The notes under the pieces were generated by a model that was given only the letters and a program-made list of their open reading frames with translations, searched no databases and was not told where the DNA came from. From Sulfuritalea sp. (GTDB lineage Bacteria > Pseudomonadota > Gammaproteobacteria > Burkholderiales > Rhodocyclaceae), in NCBI GenBank assembly GCA_016708585.1, contig JADJFK010000006.1:62001-126000 (forward strand): a DNA stretch of 64,000 nt. The letters run 5' to 3'. How positions within the stretch are numbered: the first letter of the stretch is position 1; each line of letters opens with the position of its first letter. Made by a program: the position numbers and the translations under genes. Shown piece after piece: positions 36,491-45,874 of this stretch.

Positions 36491-37609
36491 ATGTCAGCCG
36501 CTCACCTTGAAGTGACCGTTCGCGACGGCGGACAGCATGTGCGGCTTGCCGGGCGCTGGACGCTGGCCACGACATCCCTGCGGGCCGCCGATTTGTCCGC
36601 TGAACTGGGCCGCGTTGCCGCAGCCGACACCCGTTGGGACTGCCTGGACCTCGAAGCGATCGACAGTGCCGGCGCCATGCTGCTCTGGCGTGCATGGGGA
36701 CGGGCCTTGCCCGTCCAATTGGAGATCAAGCCGGAACACTGGCGGGTATTCGAACGCATCCAGACCGCCGATCACGAGCCGCGCCCCGCGGTTGTCCCGG
36801 TCTCGCCCCTGAACGGTGTGATCGTGGTCGGCAGCGCAACGATCGGCGTCGGGCGCCACCTGGCCGATTTCGTCGGATTGATCGGCCAGTTCGCCCTGAA
36901 TCTGGTGCACGTGATCCGTTTCCCGGCCGATCTGCCGAAGCGCGAGATTTCGGCCAACCTTTACAAGAGCGGGGTGCGCGCGATGCCCGTCACCGCGCTG
37001 GTCGGATTCCTGATCGGGGTCGTGCTGTCCTACCTGTCGGCTCTGCAGCTCAAGCAGTTCGGCGCCGACATCTTCATCGTCAATATCATCGGCCTCGGCA
37101 TCGTGCGCGAACTCGGGCCGGTGCTGGTCGCCATCCTGGTGGCCGGCCGTTCGGGCTCGGCGATGACGGCGCAGCTCGGCGTGATGCGCGTCACCGAGGA
37201 GATCGACGCGCTTTCGACCATGGGCGTGGCGCGCGGACTGCGCCTGATATTCCCCAAGGTGGTGGCGCTGACCATCGCCATGCCGCTGCTGACGCTGTGG
37301 GCCACGGCCATCGCCCTGTCCGGCGGCATGGTCTCGGCGCAGATGCAGCTCGACATTTCCTACGGCTTCTTCTTCCAGACCCTGCCGCGCGTGGTGCCCG
37401 CCGCCAACCTCTGGATCGGCCTGGCCAAGGGCGCGGTGTTCGGCATGTTCGTCGCGCTGGTGGCCTGCCATTTCGGCCTCCGCGTGCGCCCCAATACGGA
37501 GAGCCTGTCGAGTAACACCACGGCGGCGGTGGTCACGGCGATCACCGTGGTCATCATCCTCGATTCCATTTTCGCCATTGCAACGCGCGGCATCGGCATC
37601 CCCGGATAA
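36491..37609 (+). CDS. MlaE-like ABC permease with N-terminal STAS domain
   Basis: A 372-residue protein. A STAS-like domain (about 1-95, ATTSLRAADLSAELG; IDSAGAMLLW) is fused to a MlaE permease with about six membrane segments (GFLIGVVLSYLSALQLKQFGA; ELGPVLVAILVAGRSGSAMTAQLGVM). In the standard Mla system STAS is a separate protein (MlaB), so here both parts are one chain. It is the first gene of a four-gene operon for lipid transfer across the envelope, with ATPase, MCE protein and lipoprotein following. Confidence 0.92.
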   Translation: MSAAHLEVTVRDGGQHVRLAGRWTLATTSLRAADLSAELGRVAAADTRWDCLDLEAIDSAGAMLLWRAWGRALPVQLEIKPEHWRVFERIQTADHEPRPAVVPVSPLNGVIVVGSATIGVGRHLADFVGLIGQFALNLVHVIRFPADLPKREISANLYKSGVRAMPVTALVGFLIGVVLSYLSALQLKQFGADIFIVNIIGLGIVRELGPVLVAILVAGRSGSAMTAQLGVMRVTEEIDALSTMGVARGLRLIFPKVVALTIAMPLLTLWATAIALSGGMVSAQMQLDISYGFFFQTLPRVVPAANLWIGLAKGAVFGMFVALVACHFGLRVRPNTESLSSNTTAAVVTAITVVIILDSIFAIATRGIGIPG

Positions 37610-37620
37610 GCGATAACAGC

Positions 37621-38406
37621 ATGACAGCCCCGGTCATCCGCATCCGCGACCTCTCCACCCGCTTCGGCGAGGTGTGGATCCACAAGGGGCTCAACCTCGA
37701 CGTCGAGCGCGGCGAGATGGTGTCGCTGGTGGGGGGCTCGGGCAGCGGCAAGACCACGCTGCTGCGCATGGTGATCGGCCTGCTGCTGCCCGACGGCGGC
37801 AGCATCGAGCTGTTCGGCGAGCCGCTGTTCGGCGGCGGCGTGGCGCGCGAACGCACCCTGCGCCAGCGTTTCGGCGTGCTGTTCCAGCAGGGCGCGCTGT
37901 TTTCGGCCTTCAACGTGTATGACAACATCGCCTTCCCGCTGCGCGAACTGAAGCGCTATGACGAGGAGGCGATCCACGACCTGGTGATGCTCAAGCTGTC
38001 CATGGTCGAACTACTGCCGCGCCACGGCAAGCTGATGCCGGCCGAGCTTTCCGGCGGCATGATCAAGCGCGTGGCCCTGGCGCGCGCCCTGGCGCTGGAG
38101 CCGGAACTGCTGCTGCTCGACGAGCCGACCGCCGGCCTCGATCCCGACCGCTCCGACAGCTTCGTCCGGCTGATCCGCATGCTCGGTGAGGAGCTCGGCC
38201 TCACCGTGATGCTCGTCACCCACGACCTCGACACTCTCGCCGCGCTATCTACCCGCGTCGCGGTGCTCGCCGAGCAGCGCATACTCGCCTACGGCACCAC
38301 CGAGGAAATCATGCATTTCGATCATCCGTTCATTCGCAACTTCTTCCTTTCCGAGCGCAGCGTGCGGGCCTTGCAGAATTCAGGGCACGCGGTTGCGCCA
38401 CACTAA
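37621..38406 (+). CDS. MlaF-like ABC transporter ATPase
   Basis: A 261-residue ATPase. Walker A is GGSGSGKT (38-45), the Q-loop LFQQGALFSAFNVYDN, the signature LSGGMIKRVALARAL, Walker B LLLLDEPTAGLD, and the switch His MLVTHD. It powers the MlaE-type permease encoded 11 bases upstream. It belongs to the family that moves phospholipids or other lipids between inner and outer membrane. Confidence 0.95.
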   Translation: MTAPVIRIRDLSTRFGEVWIHKGLNLDVERGEMVSLVGGSGSGKTTLLRMVIGLLLPDGGSIELFGEPLFGGGVARERTLRQRFGVLFQQGALFSAFNVYDNIAFPLRELKRYDEEAIHDLVMLKLSMVELLPRHGKLMPAELSGGMIKRVALARALALEPELLLLDEPTAGLDPDRSDSFVRLIRMLGEELGLTVMLVTHDLDTLAALSTRVAVLAEQRILAYGTTEEIMHFDHPFIRNFFLSERSVRALQNSGHAVAPH

Positions 38407-38415
38407 GAGCTAACC

Positions 38416-39363
38416 ATGGAAAACCGATCTCATGCACTGGCGGCCGGCATCTTCACCATCCTGCTCGGCATCTGCGCCGCGGTCGCCATCTGGTGGCTGG
38501 GGCAGAGCGACGAGTCGACCACCAGCTACGTCCTCGAAACGCGACGCAACGTCACCGGCCTCAATCTGCAGGCCCAGGTTCGCTATCGCGGCATCCGGGC
38601 GGGCAAGGTGACGGCCATCGAACCGGACGAAGCCGACCCGCGGGTGATCCTGGTGCGCATCAACCTCAGCAGCCGCTTCAAGCTGACCAAAGGCAGCACC
38701 GCCCAGCTCGGCTACCAGGGCGTGACCGGGCTGGCCTACGTGCAGATCGAGGACGACGGCTCCTCGGCGGAGCCGCTGAGCGGCAAGGATGGCGAGTCGC
38801 CGCGCATCGCCCTGAAGCCGACCCTGTTCGATACGCTGGGCGAGAAGGCCGGCGATATCGTCACCCAGATCAGCGCGGTGTCGCAGCGTCTGAATGCGCT
38901 GCTGGACGAGAAGAACGTGAAGAATCTTTCGCGCACGCTGGACAACGTCGCAAACGCGTCGGAAAGCCTGCGCGAGATGCCGGCCATCCTGGCGGCGATG
39001 CGCGCGGCGCTGTCGGAGGACAACCTGCGCAAGCTGCATCAGATCCTGGCGCAGGTCGAGAAAACGGTTGGCGAGGCCGCGCCCCTGACCCGCGAGATGC
39101 GCGACCTGGTCAAGTCGATGGACGGCATGTCGCGTCGCGTCGAGCAGCTGGCCGGTAGCGTCGGCAACGAGCTGTCGCGCGAAACGCTGCCGCGCGCCAA
39201 CGAGCTGATGCGCGAACTGACGACCAGCTCGCGGCACCTCTCGCGCCTGCTGGAAGGCATCGAGAACAATCCGCAGATGCTGATCTTCGGTCGTGGCGGC
39301 GGGATGCCTGGTCCTGGAGAAACCGGCTTTTCCGTTCCGGCAATACAGGGAGAAACGAAATGA
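38416..39363 (+). CDS. MCE/MlaD-family substrate-binding protein
   Basis: A 315-residue periplasmic protein anchored by one N-terminal helix (HALAAGIFTILLGICAAVAIWWL). An MCE domain (about 40-120; VTGLNLQAQVRYRGIRAGKVTAIE) is followed by a long helical region rich in coiled-coil heptads. MCE proteins form hexameric rings carrying lipid. It is longer than E. coli MlaD, closer to Mce/PqiB-like single-domain forms in aromatic degraders. The stop overlaps the lipoprotein start (ATGA). Confidence 0.93.
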   Translation: MENRSHALAAGIFTILLGICAAVAIWWLGQSDESTTSYVLETRRNVTGLNLQAQVRYRGIRAGKVTAIEPDEADPRVILVRINLSSRFKLTKGSTAQLGYQGVTGLAYVQIEDDGSSAEPLSGKDGESPRIALKPTLFDTLGEKAGDIVTQISAVSQRLNALLDEKNVKNLSRTLDNVANASESLREMPAILAAMRAALSEDNLRKLHQILAQVEKTVGEAAPLTREMRDLVKSMDGMSRRVEQLAGSVGNELSRETLPRANELMRELTTSSRHLSRLLEGIENNPQMLIFGRGGGMPGPGETGFSVPAIQGETK

Positions 39364-39965
39364 GACTTCTGCTCACGATGATTGCAGGCGCATTGCTCAC
39401 GGCTTGCGGCGGCAACGTGGCGACCGTGGAGCCGGTCCGCTATGATTTCGGTAGCCTCTCCGGCGGCGGCTCCGGTTCGCGGCTGCCGGTCGCCGCGGTC
39501 GAGGTGCAGGCGGTGCCTGCGCTGAACGGACCGGCGATCCATTATCGCCTTGCCTATGCCGAGCCGCTGCGTCGCCTGACCTATGCCGAAAGTCGCTGGG
39601 CCGCGCCGCCGGCCGAGTTGCTGCAAGCGGTTCTCGAGCGGCGCTTCTTCGTATTTCCCGAGGCCGATGCCAGCGGTAACGGTTGCCGCCTGGAACTGGT
39701 GATCGACGAGTTCGAACAGCGCTTCGACGATCCCCGGCAGAGCAAGGCGATCCTGGAAGTTCGCGCCGCGCTGACGCCCATGCACCGTGGCGAGATCCTG
39801 TCCAGAAAAAGCTTCCTGATCCGCAAGCCGGCGCCGTCGCCGGATGCCCGCGGCGGTGTTGCAGGCGCCCGCGATGCGGTGCATGCTTTGGCGGATGATC
39901 TGGACGGCTGGCTGGGCGAACTGTCGCGGGCGACGCCTGCCCTCGTCAAACGCTGCCGTTCCTGA
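39360..39965 (+). CDS. ABC transport auxiliary lipoprotein (PqiC/DUF330-like)
   Basis: A 201-residue lipoprotein with lipobox LLTAC and acylated Cys16 after a short signal (MRLLLTMIAGALLTAC). The mature part matches the ABC-type transport auxiliary lipoprotein fold (YDFGSLSG start; ALNGPAIHYRLAYAEPLRRLTYAESRWAAPP). It probably sits at the outer membrane and docks the MCE complex. It is the last gene of the MCE operon. Confidence 0.88.
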   Translation: MRLLLTMIAGALLTACGGNVATVEPVRYDFGSLSGGGSGSRLPVAAVEVQAVPALNGPAIHYRLAYAEPLRRLTYAESRWAAPPAELLQAVLERRFFVFPEADASGNGCRLELVIDEFEQRFDDPRQSKAILEVRAALTPMHRGEILSRKSFLIRKPAPSPDARGGVAGARDAVHALADDLDGWLGELSRATPALVKRCRS

Positions 39966-39989
39966 TCAACATCGAACCAGGGGAATCTC

Positions 39990-41627
39990 ATGAGCAATCC
40001 TTACGCCGCCGGTCTGGACAAGAATCCGGCCAATTACGTCCCGCTCACCCCGCTGAGCTTCATCGAGCGTTCGGCCTACATCTACCCGCAGCGCGTGGCA
40101 TCGATACACGGCGTCCGCCGCTACACCTGGCTGGAGGAATACCAGCGCAGCCGGCGCCTGGCCTCGGCGCTGGCGGCACGGGGAGTCGGCGTCGGCGACA
40201 CGGTGGCGGTGATGCTCAACAACACGCCGGAGATGTTCGAGTGCCATTTCGGCGTGCCGATGTGCGGCGCCGTGCTCAATACGCTGAACACGCGGCTCGA
40301 CGCCGAGACCATCGCCTTCATGCTCAATCACGGCGAGGCGAAGATACTGATTACCGACCGCGAATACTCGCCCATGGTGAAGAAGGCGCTGGCGGAACTG
40401 GGCCGCGAGATCCTCGTCATCGATGTCGATGACCCGGAATACAGCGGCCCCGGCGAGCGCCTCGGCAGCATCGACTTCGAGGCCTTCATCGCTGGTGGCA
40501 ACCCCGACTACGCCTGGCAGAACCCGGCCGACGAGTGGGATGCGATCTCGCTCAACTACACCTCGGGCACCACCGGCAACCCCAAGGGCGTGGTCTACCA
40601 CCACCGCGGCGCCTACCTCAACGCCTTGTCCAACATCGTCTCCTGGGGCATGCCGCCGCAATCGGTGTACCTGTGGACCCTGCCGATGTTCCACTGCAAC
40701 GGCTGGTGCTTTCCGTGGACCGTGGCGGCCAATTCCGGCACCAATGTCTGCCTGCGCCGCGTCGATGCGAAACTGATCCTCGACGCGATCCGCGAGCACA
40801 GGGTCAGCCATTACTGCGGTGCGCCGATCGTGCATTCGATGCTGATCAGCGCCCCGGCCGAGTGGCGTGCCGGCATCAACCACAAGGTTTCGGCGCTGGT
40901 CGCCGCGGCGCCGCCGCCGGCCGCGGTGATCGAGGGCATGAACACGATCGGCTTCAACATCACCCACGTCTACGGCCTCACCGAGACCTACGGCCCGGCG
41001 GCGGTCTGCGCCAAGCACGAGGAGTGGCTGCAACTGCCGCTCGACGAACAGGTGCGCCTCAACGGTCGCCAGGGCGTGCGCTACCACTGCGAGGAAGGCA
41101 TCACGGTGATGGACCCGGAAACCATGCAGCCGGTGCCCTGGGACGACCAGACCATGGGCGAGATCATGTTCCGCGGCAACATCGTGATGAAGGGCTACCT
41201 GAAGAACCCGAAGGCGACCGAGGAGGCCTTCCGCGGCGGCTGGTACCACACCGGCGACCTCGCCGTGATGCAGCCCGACGGCTACGTCAAGATCAAGGAC
41301 CGCAGCAAGGACGTGATCATTTCCGGCGGCGAGAACATCTCCTCGATCGAGGTGGAGGACACGCTCTACCGCCACCCGGCGGTGATGGGCGCCGCGGTGG
41401 TGGCCACGCCCGACGACAAGTGGGGCGAGGTGCCCTGCGCCTTCATCGAGCTGCGCGAAGGGGCGACGGTCACTGCCGAGGAACTCACCGAGTTCTGCCG
41501 CGAACGCATGGCGCGCTTCAAGGTGCCGAAGAAATTCATCTTCGAGGCGCTGCCGAAGACTTCCACCGGCAAGATCCAGAAGTACGTGCTGCGCGAGAAG
41601 GCGAAGTCGACCCAGGCCATCGAATAG
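39990..41627 (+). CDS. Acyl-CoA synthetase (medium-chain fatty acid ligase type)
   Basis: A 545-residue adenylate-forming ligase. The P-loop is YTSGTTGNPKGVVYHH, the motif YGLTETYGP follows, then WYHTGDLAVMQPDG, DRSKDVIISGGENISS, and catalytic Lys in PKTSTGKIQK. It resembles AlkK-type and dimethylsulfoniopropionate/3-methylmercaptopropionate-type acyl-CoA ligases; the precise acid is not readable. CAGGGGAAT precedes the ATG. It is followed 52 bases later by an enoyl-CoA hydratase, so the two likely act in beta-oxidation of a short or medium acid. Confidence 0.9.
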   Translation: MSNPYAAGLDKNPANYVPLTPLSFIERSAYIYPQRVASIHGVRRYTWLEEYQRSRRLASALAARGVGVGDTVAVMLNNTPEMFECHFGVPMCGAVLNTLNTRLDAETIAFMLNHGEAKILITDREYSPMVKKALAELGREILVIDVDDPEYSGPGERLGSIDFEAFIAGGNPDYAWQNPADEWDAISLNYTSGTTGNPKGVVYHHRGAYLNALSNIVSWGMPPQSVYLWTLPMFHCNGWCFPWTVAANSGTNVCLRRVDAKLILDAIREHRVSHYCGAPIVHSMLISAPAEWRAGINHKVSALVAAAPPPAAVIEGMNTIGFNITHVYGLTETYGPAAVCAKHEEWLQLPLDEQVRLNGRQGVRYHCEEGITVMDPETMQPVPWDDQTMGEIMFRGNIVMKGYLKNPKATEEAFRGGWYHTGDLAVMQPDGYVKIKDRSKDVIISGGENISSIEVEDTLYRHPAVMGAAVVATPDDKWGEVPCAFIELREGATVTAEELTEFCRERMARFKVPKKFIFEALPKTSTGKIQKYVLREKAKSTQAIE

Positions 41628-41679
41628 GCAGCGCGCCGCGTACCGCCACAACCCGACCCTTACCGGCAAGGAGAAAACC

Positions 41680-42474
41680 ATGAACGCACCCGAAACCACA
41701 CTGCCGATCCTGCTGCGCGAGGACAGCGCCGGCGTCGCGACGCTGACCCTGAACCGGCCGGCGCAGTTCAATTCGCTCTCTGAGGAATTGCTGGCCGAGT
41801 TGCAGGCGACACTAAATGTCATTGCCGCCGACAAATCCGTGCGCGCCGTGGTCATCGCCGGCGCCGGCAAGGCCTTCTGCTCCGGCCACGACCTCAAGCA
41901 GATGCGTGCCAACCCGGGCAAGGACTACCAGCAGAAGCTGTTCAAGCAATGCGGCAAGCTCATGATGACCCTGACCGAAATGCCGCAGCCGGTGATCGCG
42001 CGCATCCACGGCATCGCCACTGCGGCCGGCTGCCAGCTGGTCGCCATGTGCGACCTGGCCGTTGCCGCGGAAGGCGCAAAATTCGCCGTGTCCGGGGTGA
42101 ACCTCGGCCTCTTCTGCTCGACGCCCTCGGTCGCGCTGGGTCGTGCCATGGGCCGCAAGCAGGCCATGGAAATGCTGCTCACCGGCGACTTCATCGACGC
42201 CGCCGAAGCGCAGCGGCGCGGCCTGGTCAATCGCGTGGTGCCGCTCGATCAGCTTGACGCCGAAGTCAGGAAGCTCACCGACTCGATCTGCGCCAAGACT
42301 CCGGTGGCGCTCGCCATGGGCAAGCAGCTGTTTTACAGGCAGCTCGAAATGGGTCTCGAAGGCGCCTACCAGCTGGCCGCCGAAACCATGGCCTGCAACA
42401 TGATGGCGCACGATGCGCAGGAAGGCATCGATGCCTTCATGCAGAAGCGCAAGCCGGAGTGGAAGGGCTGCTGA
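41680..42474 (+). CDS. Enoyl-CoA hydratase/isomerase
   Basis: A 264-residue crotonase-family enzyme. The oxyanion-hole segments are AFCSGHDLKQMRA and HGIATAAGCQLVAMCDLAVA. The position of the first catalytic Glu is replaced by the segment VSGVNLGLFCSTPSVAL, where Gly/Asn occupy the usual Glu sites, so activity may be isomerase, hydrolase or other rather than hydration. AGGAG precedes the ATG. It is part of the ligase-hydratase-fusion run at 40-45 kb. Confidence 0.85.
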   Translation: MNAPETTLPILLREDSAGVATLTLNRPAQFNSLSEELLAELQATLNVIAADKSVRAVVIAGAGKAFCSGHDLKQMRANPGKDYQQKLFKQCGKLMMTLTEMPQPVIARIHGIATAAGCQLVAMCDLAVAAEGAKFAVSGVNLGLFCSTPSVALGRAMGRKQAMEMLLTGDFIDAAEAQRRGLVNRVVPLDQLDAEVRKLTDSICAKTPVALAMGKQLFYRQLEMGLEGAYQLAAETMACNMMAHDAQEGIDAFMQKRKPEWKGC

Positions 42475-42482
42475 ACACTTTG

Positions 42483-42509
42483 AAAAAGTCGGCGCCGGCG
42501 ACACGGCGA
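42483..42509 (+). repeat. Dispersed GTCGGCG repeat, copy 6
   Basis: AAAAAGTCGGCGCCGGCG then ACACGGCGA. It starts nine bases after the hydratase stop and ends nine bases before the GTG of the fusion gene. It is open in frame with the latter, so it could be part of a longer N-terminus. Confidence 0.8.
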
Positions 42510-42517
42510 TACCGCGC

Positions 42518-45316
42518 GTGACGGCGCCCGATCCGGCACCGGAACATCCGGCGCAACTGCTGTTCATCATCGATGCGCTGGTCGCCGAAGTGCGTATCGG
42601 CTGCAACGCGAGGGCGACGCTCGATAGCCTGCTGGACAAGGACCTCGGGCTCGACAGCCTGGCGCGCGTGGAACTGCTGGCGCGCATCGAAAAGGCGTTC
42701 CACGTTCGCCTCGGCGACGAGGTGCTGGGCACGGCGGAAACCCCGCGCGACCTGCTCGCGGCGCTTGCCGCCGCCGCGCCCGCCACGGCGCAGGTCGATC
42801 ATCCCGGGGTGGCCTGGCAGGCCCCGGCGGCGCCGGAGCAGGGCAGCCCGGACGGTGCGGCGACGCTGGTCGAGGTCTTGCAATGGCATGCGCGTCAGCA
42901 TCCCGAGCGGCCGCATGTGCTGTTCCAGCGCAGCGCGACGGACACCGAGACGCTGACCTACGGCGATTTGCTGGCGGCGGCGCGCGAGGTCGCCGGCGGC
43001 CTGCGCGACGGCGGTATCGTTCCCGGCCGGTGCGTCGCCCTGATGCTGCCGACGGGGCTGGAGTTCCTGCAGTCCTTCTACGGCATCCTGCTCGCCGGCG
43101 CGATTCCGGTGCCGATCTATCCGCCGACGCGGCCGGGGCAGATCGAAGACCATCTGCGCCGCCAGGCCGGCATCCTGCAAAACTGCGAAGCGGCGGCACT
43201 GATCAGCTTCGATGCGGCGCGCATGGTGGCGCGCATCCTTTCCGGCCTGGTGCCGACGCTGCGCGAGGTGACGACGCCGCAGGCGCTGCGCGCGGCGGGA
43301 AGCGCGGCCGCGGCGGCGGCCGACCACCGCGGGCACGGCTCCGAGATCGCCTTCATCCAATACACCTCGGGTTCCACCGGCGATCCCAAGGGTGTGACGC
43401 TGGATCACGCCAACCTGCTGGCCAACATCCGCGCCTGGGGCCGCGCCGTCGCCCTGACCCCGGCCGACGTGACGGTCAGCTGGCTGCCGCTGTACCACGA
43501 CATGGGCCTGATCGGAGCCTGGCTGGGCAGCCTCTACCATGCCTGCCCGCTGGTTCTGATGTCGCCGCTGGATTTCCTGGCGCGGCCCGAACGCTGGTTG
43601 TGGGCCATCCATCAACATCGCGGCACGGTGACGGCGGCGCCCAACTTCGCTTTCGAGCTCTGCCTGCGCCATCTCGATCCGGCGCGGCTGCAGGGGCTGG
43701 ACCTGGGTTCCCTGCGCTACGCCGCCAACGGGGCCGAACCGGTTGCGGCCGGAACCCTGGCCCGCTTTGCCGCCGCCTTCCGGCCTTACGGCTTTCGCGC
43801 CGAGGCGCTGGCCCCGGTCTATGGTCTCGCCGAATGCTCGGTCGGTCTCGCGGTGTCGCCGCCCGGACGCGGCCCGTTGATCGACCGCGTGCGGCGCGAA
43901 GCGCTGGGCGCCGGCGAGGCGCTGCCGGCGTCGGCGGACGACAGCCACGCCCTGCAACTGGTGGCCTGCGGCCGGCCCTTGCCGGGACATGGAGTCCGCA
44001 TCGTCGATGAGGCCGGGGGCGAACTGCCGCCGCGCCGGGTCGGCCGGCTGGAGTTTCGCGGGCCGTCCGCGACGCGCGGTTACTACCGCAACCCGGCCGC
44101 CACGGCGCGCCTGATCCGCGACGGCTGGCTCGATTCCGGCGACCTGGCCTACCTCGCCGACGGCGACATCGTCATCACCGGGCGCATCAAGGACATGATC
44201 ATCCGCGGCGGGCGCAACCTCTATCCCTACGAGCTGGAAGTTGCGGTCGGCGGGATTCCCGGGGTGCGCCGCGGCTGCGTCGCGGTGTTCGGCGTGGGCG
44301 CGGCCGGGCAGGGCACCGAGAAGCTGGTGGTGGTGGCCGAAAGCCGCGAGACGGATGAAGCGGCACGGCAGGAACTGATCCGCCGCATCAACGCGCTGGG
44401 AGTGGACCTGCTGGGCGCCCCGCCCGACGACGTGGTGCTGGCGCCGCCCCATGCCGTGCTCAAGACCTCGAGCGGCAAGATCCGCCGTGCCGCAACGCGC
44501 GACGTGTATTGCGGCGATGGCTTCGGCGCCGGCGGCCGTGCGCCCTGGCTGCAGGTGCTGCGCCTGGGCACGGCCGGGTTGTGGCAGACCCTGCGCGGCG
44601 GGTTGCGTCAGGGCGGTGATCTGCTTTACGGCGCATACGCCTGGAGCGTCTTCGGCCTGCTGCTGCCGCCCGCCGTGGCCGGCATCCTGTTGCTGCCGGA
44701 CGCCGGCATGCGCTGGCGCTTCACGCGCGCGCTGGCGCGGGTTTGCGCGCGCCTGTGCGGCATCCGCCTGCAGGTCGCCGGGCTGGAACATCTGCAGCCG
44801 CAGGCGGGGGTCTTCGTCGCCAACCACGCCAGCTATGTCGACAGCATCGCCCTGGCGGCGGCTTTGCCGATGCCGGTCAGTTTCGTGGCGAAACAGGAAC
44901 TGTCCGCGCATGCGTTTGCCGGGCCGCTGCTGCGGCGCCTGGGCGCCGTATTCGTCGAGCGCTTCGATGCCCGGCAGGGGGTCGATGACGTGCGCCGGCT
45001 GGCCGAAACGACAGGCGAACGACCCCTGTTCTTCTTTGCCGAGGGTACCTTCACCCGCCAGCCGGGCCTGCGGTCTTTCCGCCTGGGGGCTTTCCAGGTG
45101 GCCGTGCAGAACCGGCTGGTGGTCGTGCCGGTGGCGCTGTCAGGGACCCGCGAAATACTCCGCGACGAATCATGGTTGCCGCGGCGCGCTGCGGTGCAAA
45201 TCACGTTTTGTGCGCCGATTACGGCGACCGGCGAGGGATGGCAGGCGGCGCTGCAACTGCGCGATGCGACACGGCGGGAAATCCTGAAATATTGCGGCGA
45301 GCCCGACCTGGCATAG
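42518..45316 (+). CDS. ACP / acyl-AMP ligase / 1-acylglycerol-3-phosphate acyltransferase fusion
   Basis: A 932-residue three-domain protein. Residues 1-85 form an acyl carrier domain (DKDLGLDSLARVELL, with the phosphopantetheine Ser). About 110-660 is a fatty-acyl-AMP-ligase-like domain (YTSGSTGDPKGVTLDH; YGLAECSVGLAVSPP; GRIKDMIIRGGRNLYPYE). About 740-925 is a PlsC acyltransferase (NHASYVDS with the H-x4-D motif; FAEGTFTRQPG). Together they could activate a fatty acid, hold it on the carrier and pass it to a lysophospholipid or another acceptor. The start is a GTG with a weak ribosome site; longer starts through the repeat are possible. Confidence 0.85.
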   Translation: MTAPDPAPEHPAQLLFIIDALVAEVRIGCNARATLDSLLDKDLGLDSLARVELLARIEKAFHVRLGDEVLGTAETPRDLLAALAAAAPATAQVDHPGVAWQAPAAPEQGSPDGAATLVEVLQWHARQHPERPHVLFQRSATDTETLTYGDLLAAAREVAGGLRDGGIVPGRCVALMLPTGLEFLQSFYGILLAGAIPVPIYPPTRPGQIEDHLRRQAGILQNCEAAALISFDAARMVARILSGLVPTLREVTTPQALRAAGSAAAAAADHRGHGSEIAFIQYTSGSTGDPKGVTLDHANLLANIRAWGRAVALTPADVTVSWLPLYHDMGLIGAWLGSLYHACPLVLMSPLDFLARPERWLWAIHQHRGTVTAAPNFAFELCLRHLDPARLQGLDLGSLRYAANGAEPVAAGTLARFAAAFRPYGFRAEALAPVYGLAECSVGLAVSPPGRGPLIDRVRREALGAGEALPASADDSHALQLVACGRPLPGHGVRIVDEAGGELPPRRVGRLEFRGPSATRGYYRNPAATARLIRDGWLDSGDLAYLADGDIVITGRIKDMIIRGGRNLYPYELEVAVGGIPGVRRGCVAVFGVGAAGQGTEKLVVVAESRETDEAARQELIRRINALGVDLLGAPPDDVVLAPPHAVLKTSSGKIRRAATRDVYCGDGFGAGGRAPWLQVLRLGTAGLWQTLRGGLRQGGDLLYGAYAWSVFGLLLPPAVAGILLLPDAGMRWRFTRALARVCARLCGIRLQVAGLEHLQPQAGVFVANHASYVDSIALAAALPMPVSFVAKQELSAHAFAGPLLRRLGAVFVERFDARQGVDDVRRLAETTGERPLFFFAEGTFTRQPGLRSFRLGAFQVAVQNRLVVVPVALSGTREILRDESWLPRRAAVQITFCAPITATGEGWQAALQLRDATRREILKYCGEPDLA

Positions 45317-45352
45317 CGCGCGGTTGCACGGACAAGCAGGGCAGGCGTTCGC

Positions 45353-45871
45353 TCAGCGGCCGGCGGTGGCCTTGCCCAGCAGCGCCACCAGCATCGCAAT
45401 CGTCATCGAGGTGAAGGCGATCAGCGACCATTCCGCAATCGACAGACCGAGGAATTTCCAGCCGGCTTCGGAGCACAGGCCGGAGGCTTCGAACATCAGC
45501 GGCCACTGGGCGCCGGCCCAGTTGACCAAATGCTCCCACCAGGGCTGGTCGGCGGTGCAGCTGGCGCCCTTGGCGAAGCGCTGCAGCCAGGTCTGGTAGG
45601 CCGCGATGCCGACCCCGGTCGCCGCCGTGGCCGCCATGACGAACGCTGCGGTGCGGCGCGCCAGCATGGACCTGGATCCGGCCAGCAGCCAGGCCGCGAC
45701 GGCTTCGAGTGCCAGCAGCAGATACAGCATGCGCTGCAGGATGCACAGCGGGCAGGCGGCCAGATTCAGGGTGTGGGCCAGGATCAGGCCGCCGCAGACG
45801 AGGCCCGCGGCTGCGATCCCGGTGGCTGCAAACAGGCCGCGCGGCGCAAACAGCAGGCGCAGCAAGCCCAT
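45353..45871 (-). CDS. dsbB: DsbB, disulfide bond formation protein B
   Basis: A 172-residue inner-membrane protein with four membrane helices. The first periplasmic loop has CPLC (C40, C43). The second pair is in the loop with GASCTADQ and ASGLCSEAG. It reoxidises DsbA and passes electrons to quinone. It sits four bases downstream of dsbA on the same strand, an unusual direct pairing that fits one operon. Confidence 0.92.
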   Translation of the reverse strand: MGLLRLLFAPRGLFAATGIAAAGLVCGGLILAHTLNLAACPLCILQRMLYLLLALEAVAAWLLAGSRSMLARRTAAFVMAATAATGVGIAAYQTWLQRFAKGASCTADQPWWEHLVNWAGAQWPLMFEASGLCSEAGWKFLGLSIAEWSLIAFTSMTIAMLVALLGKATAGR

Positions 45872-45874
45872 GGC

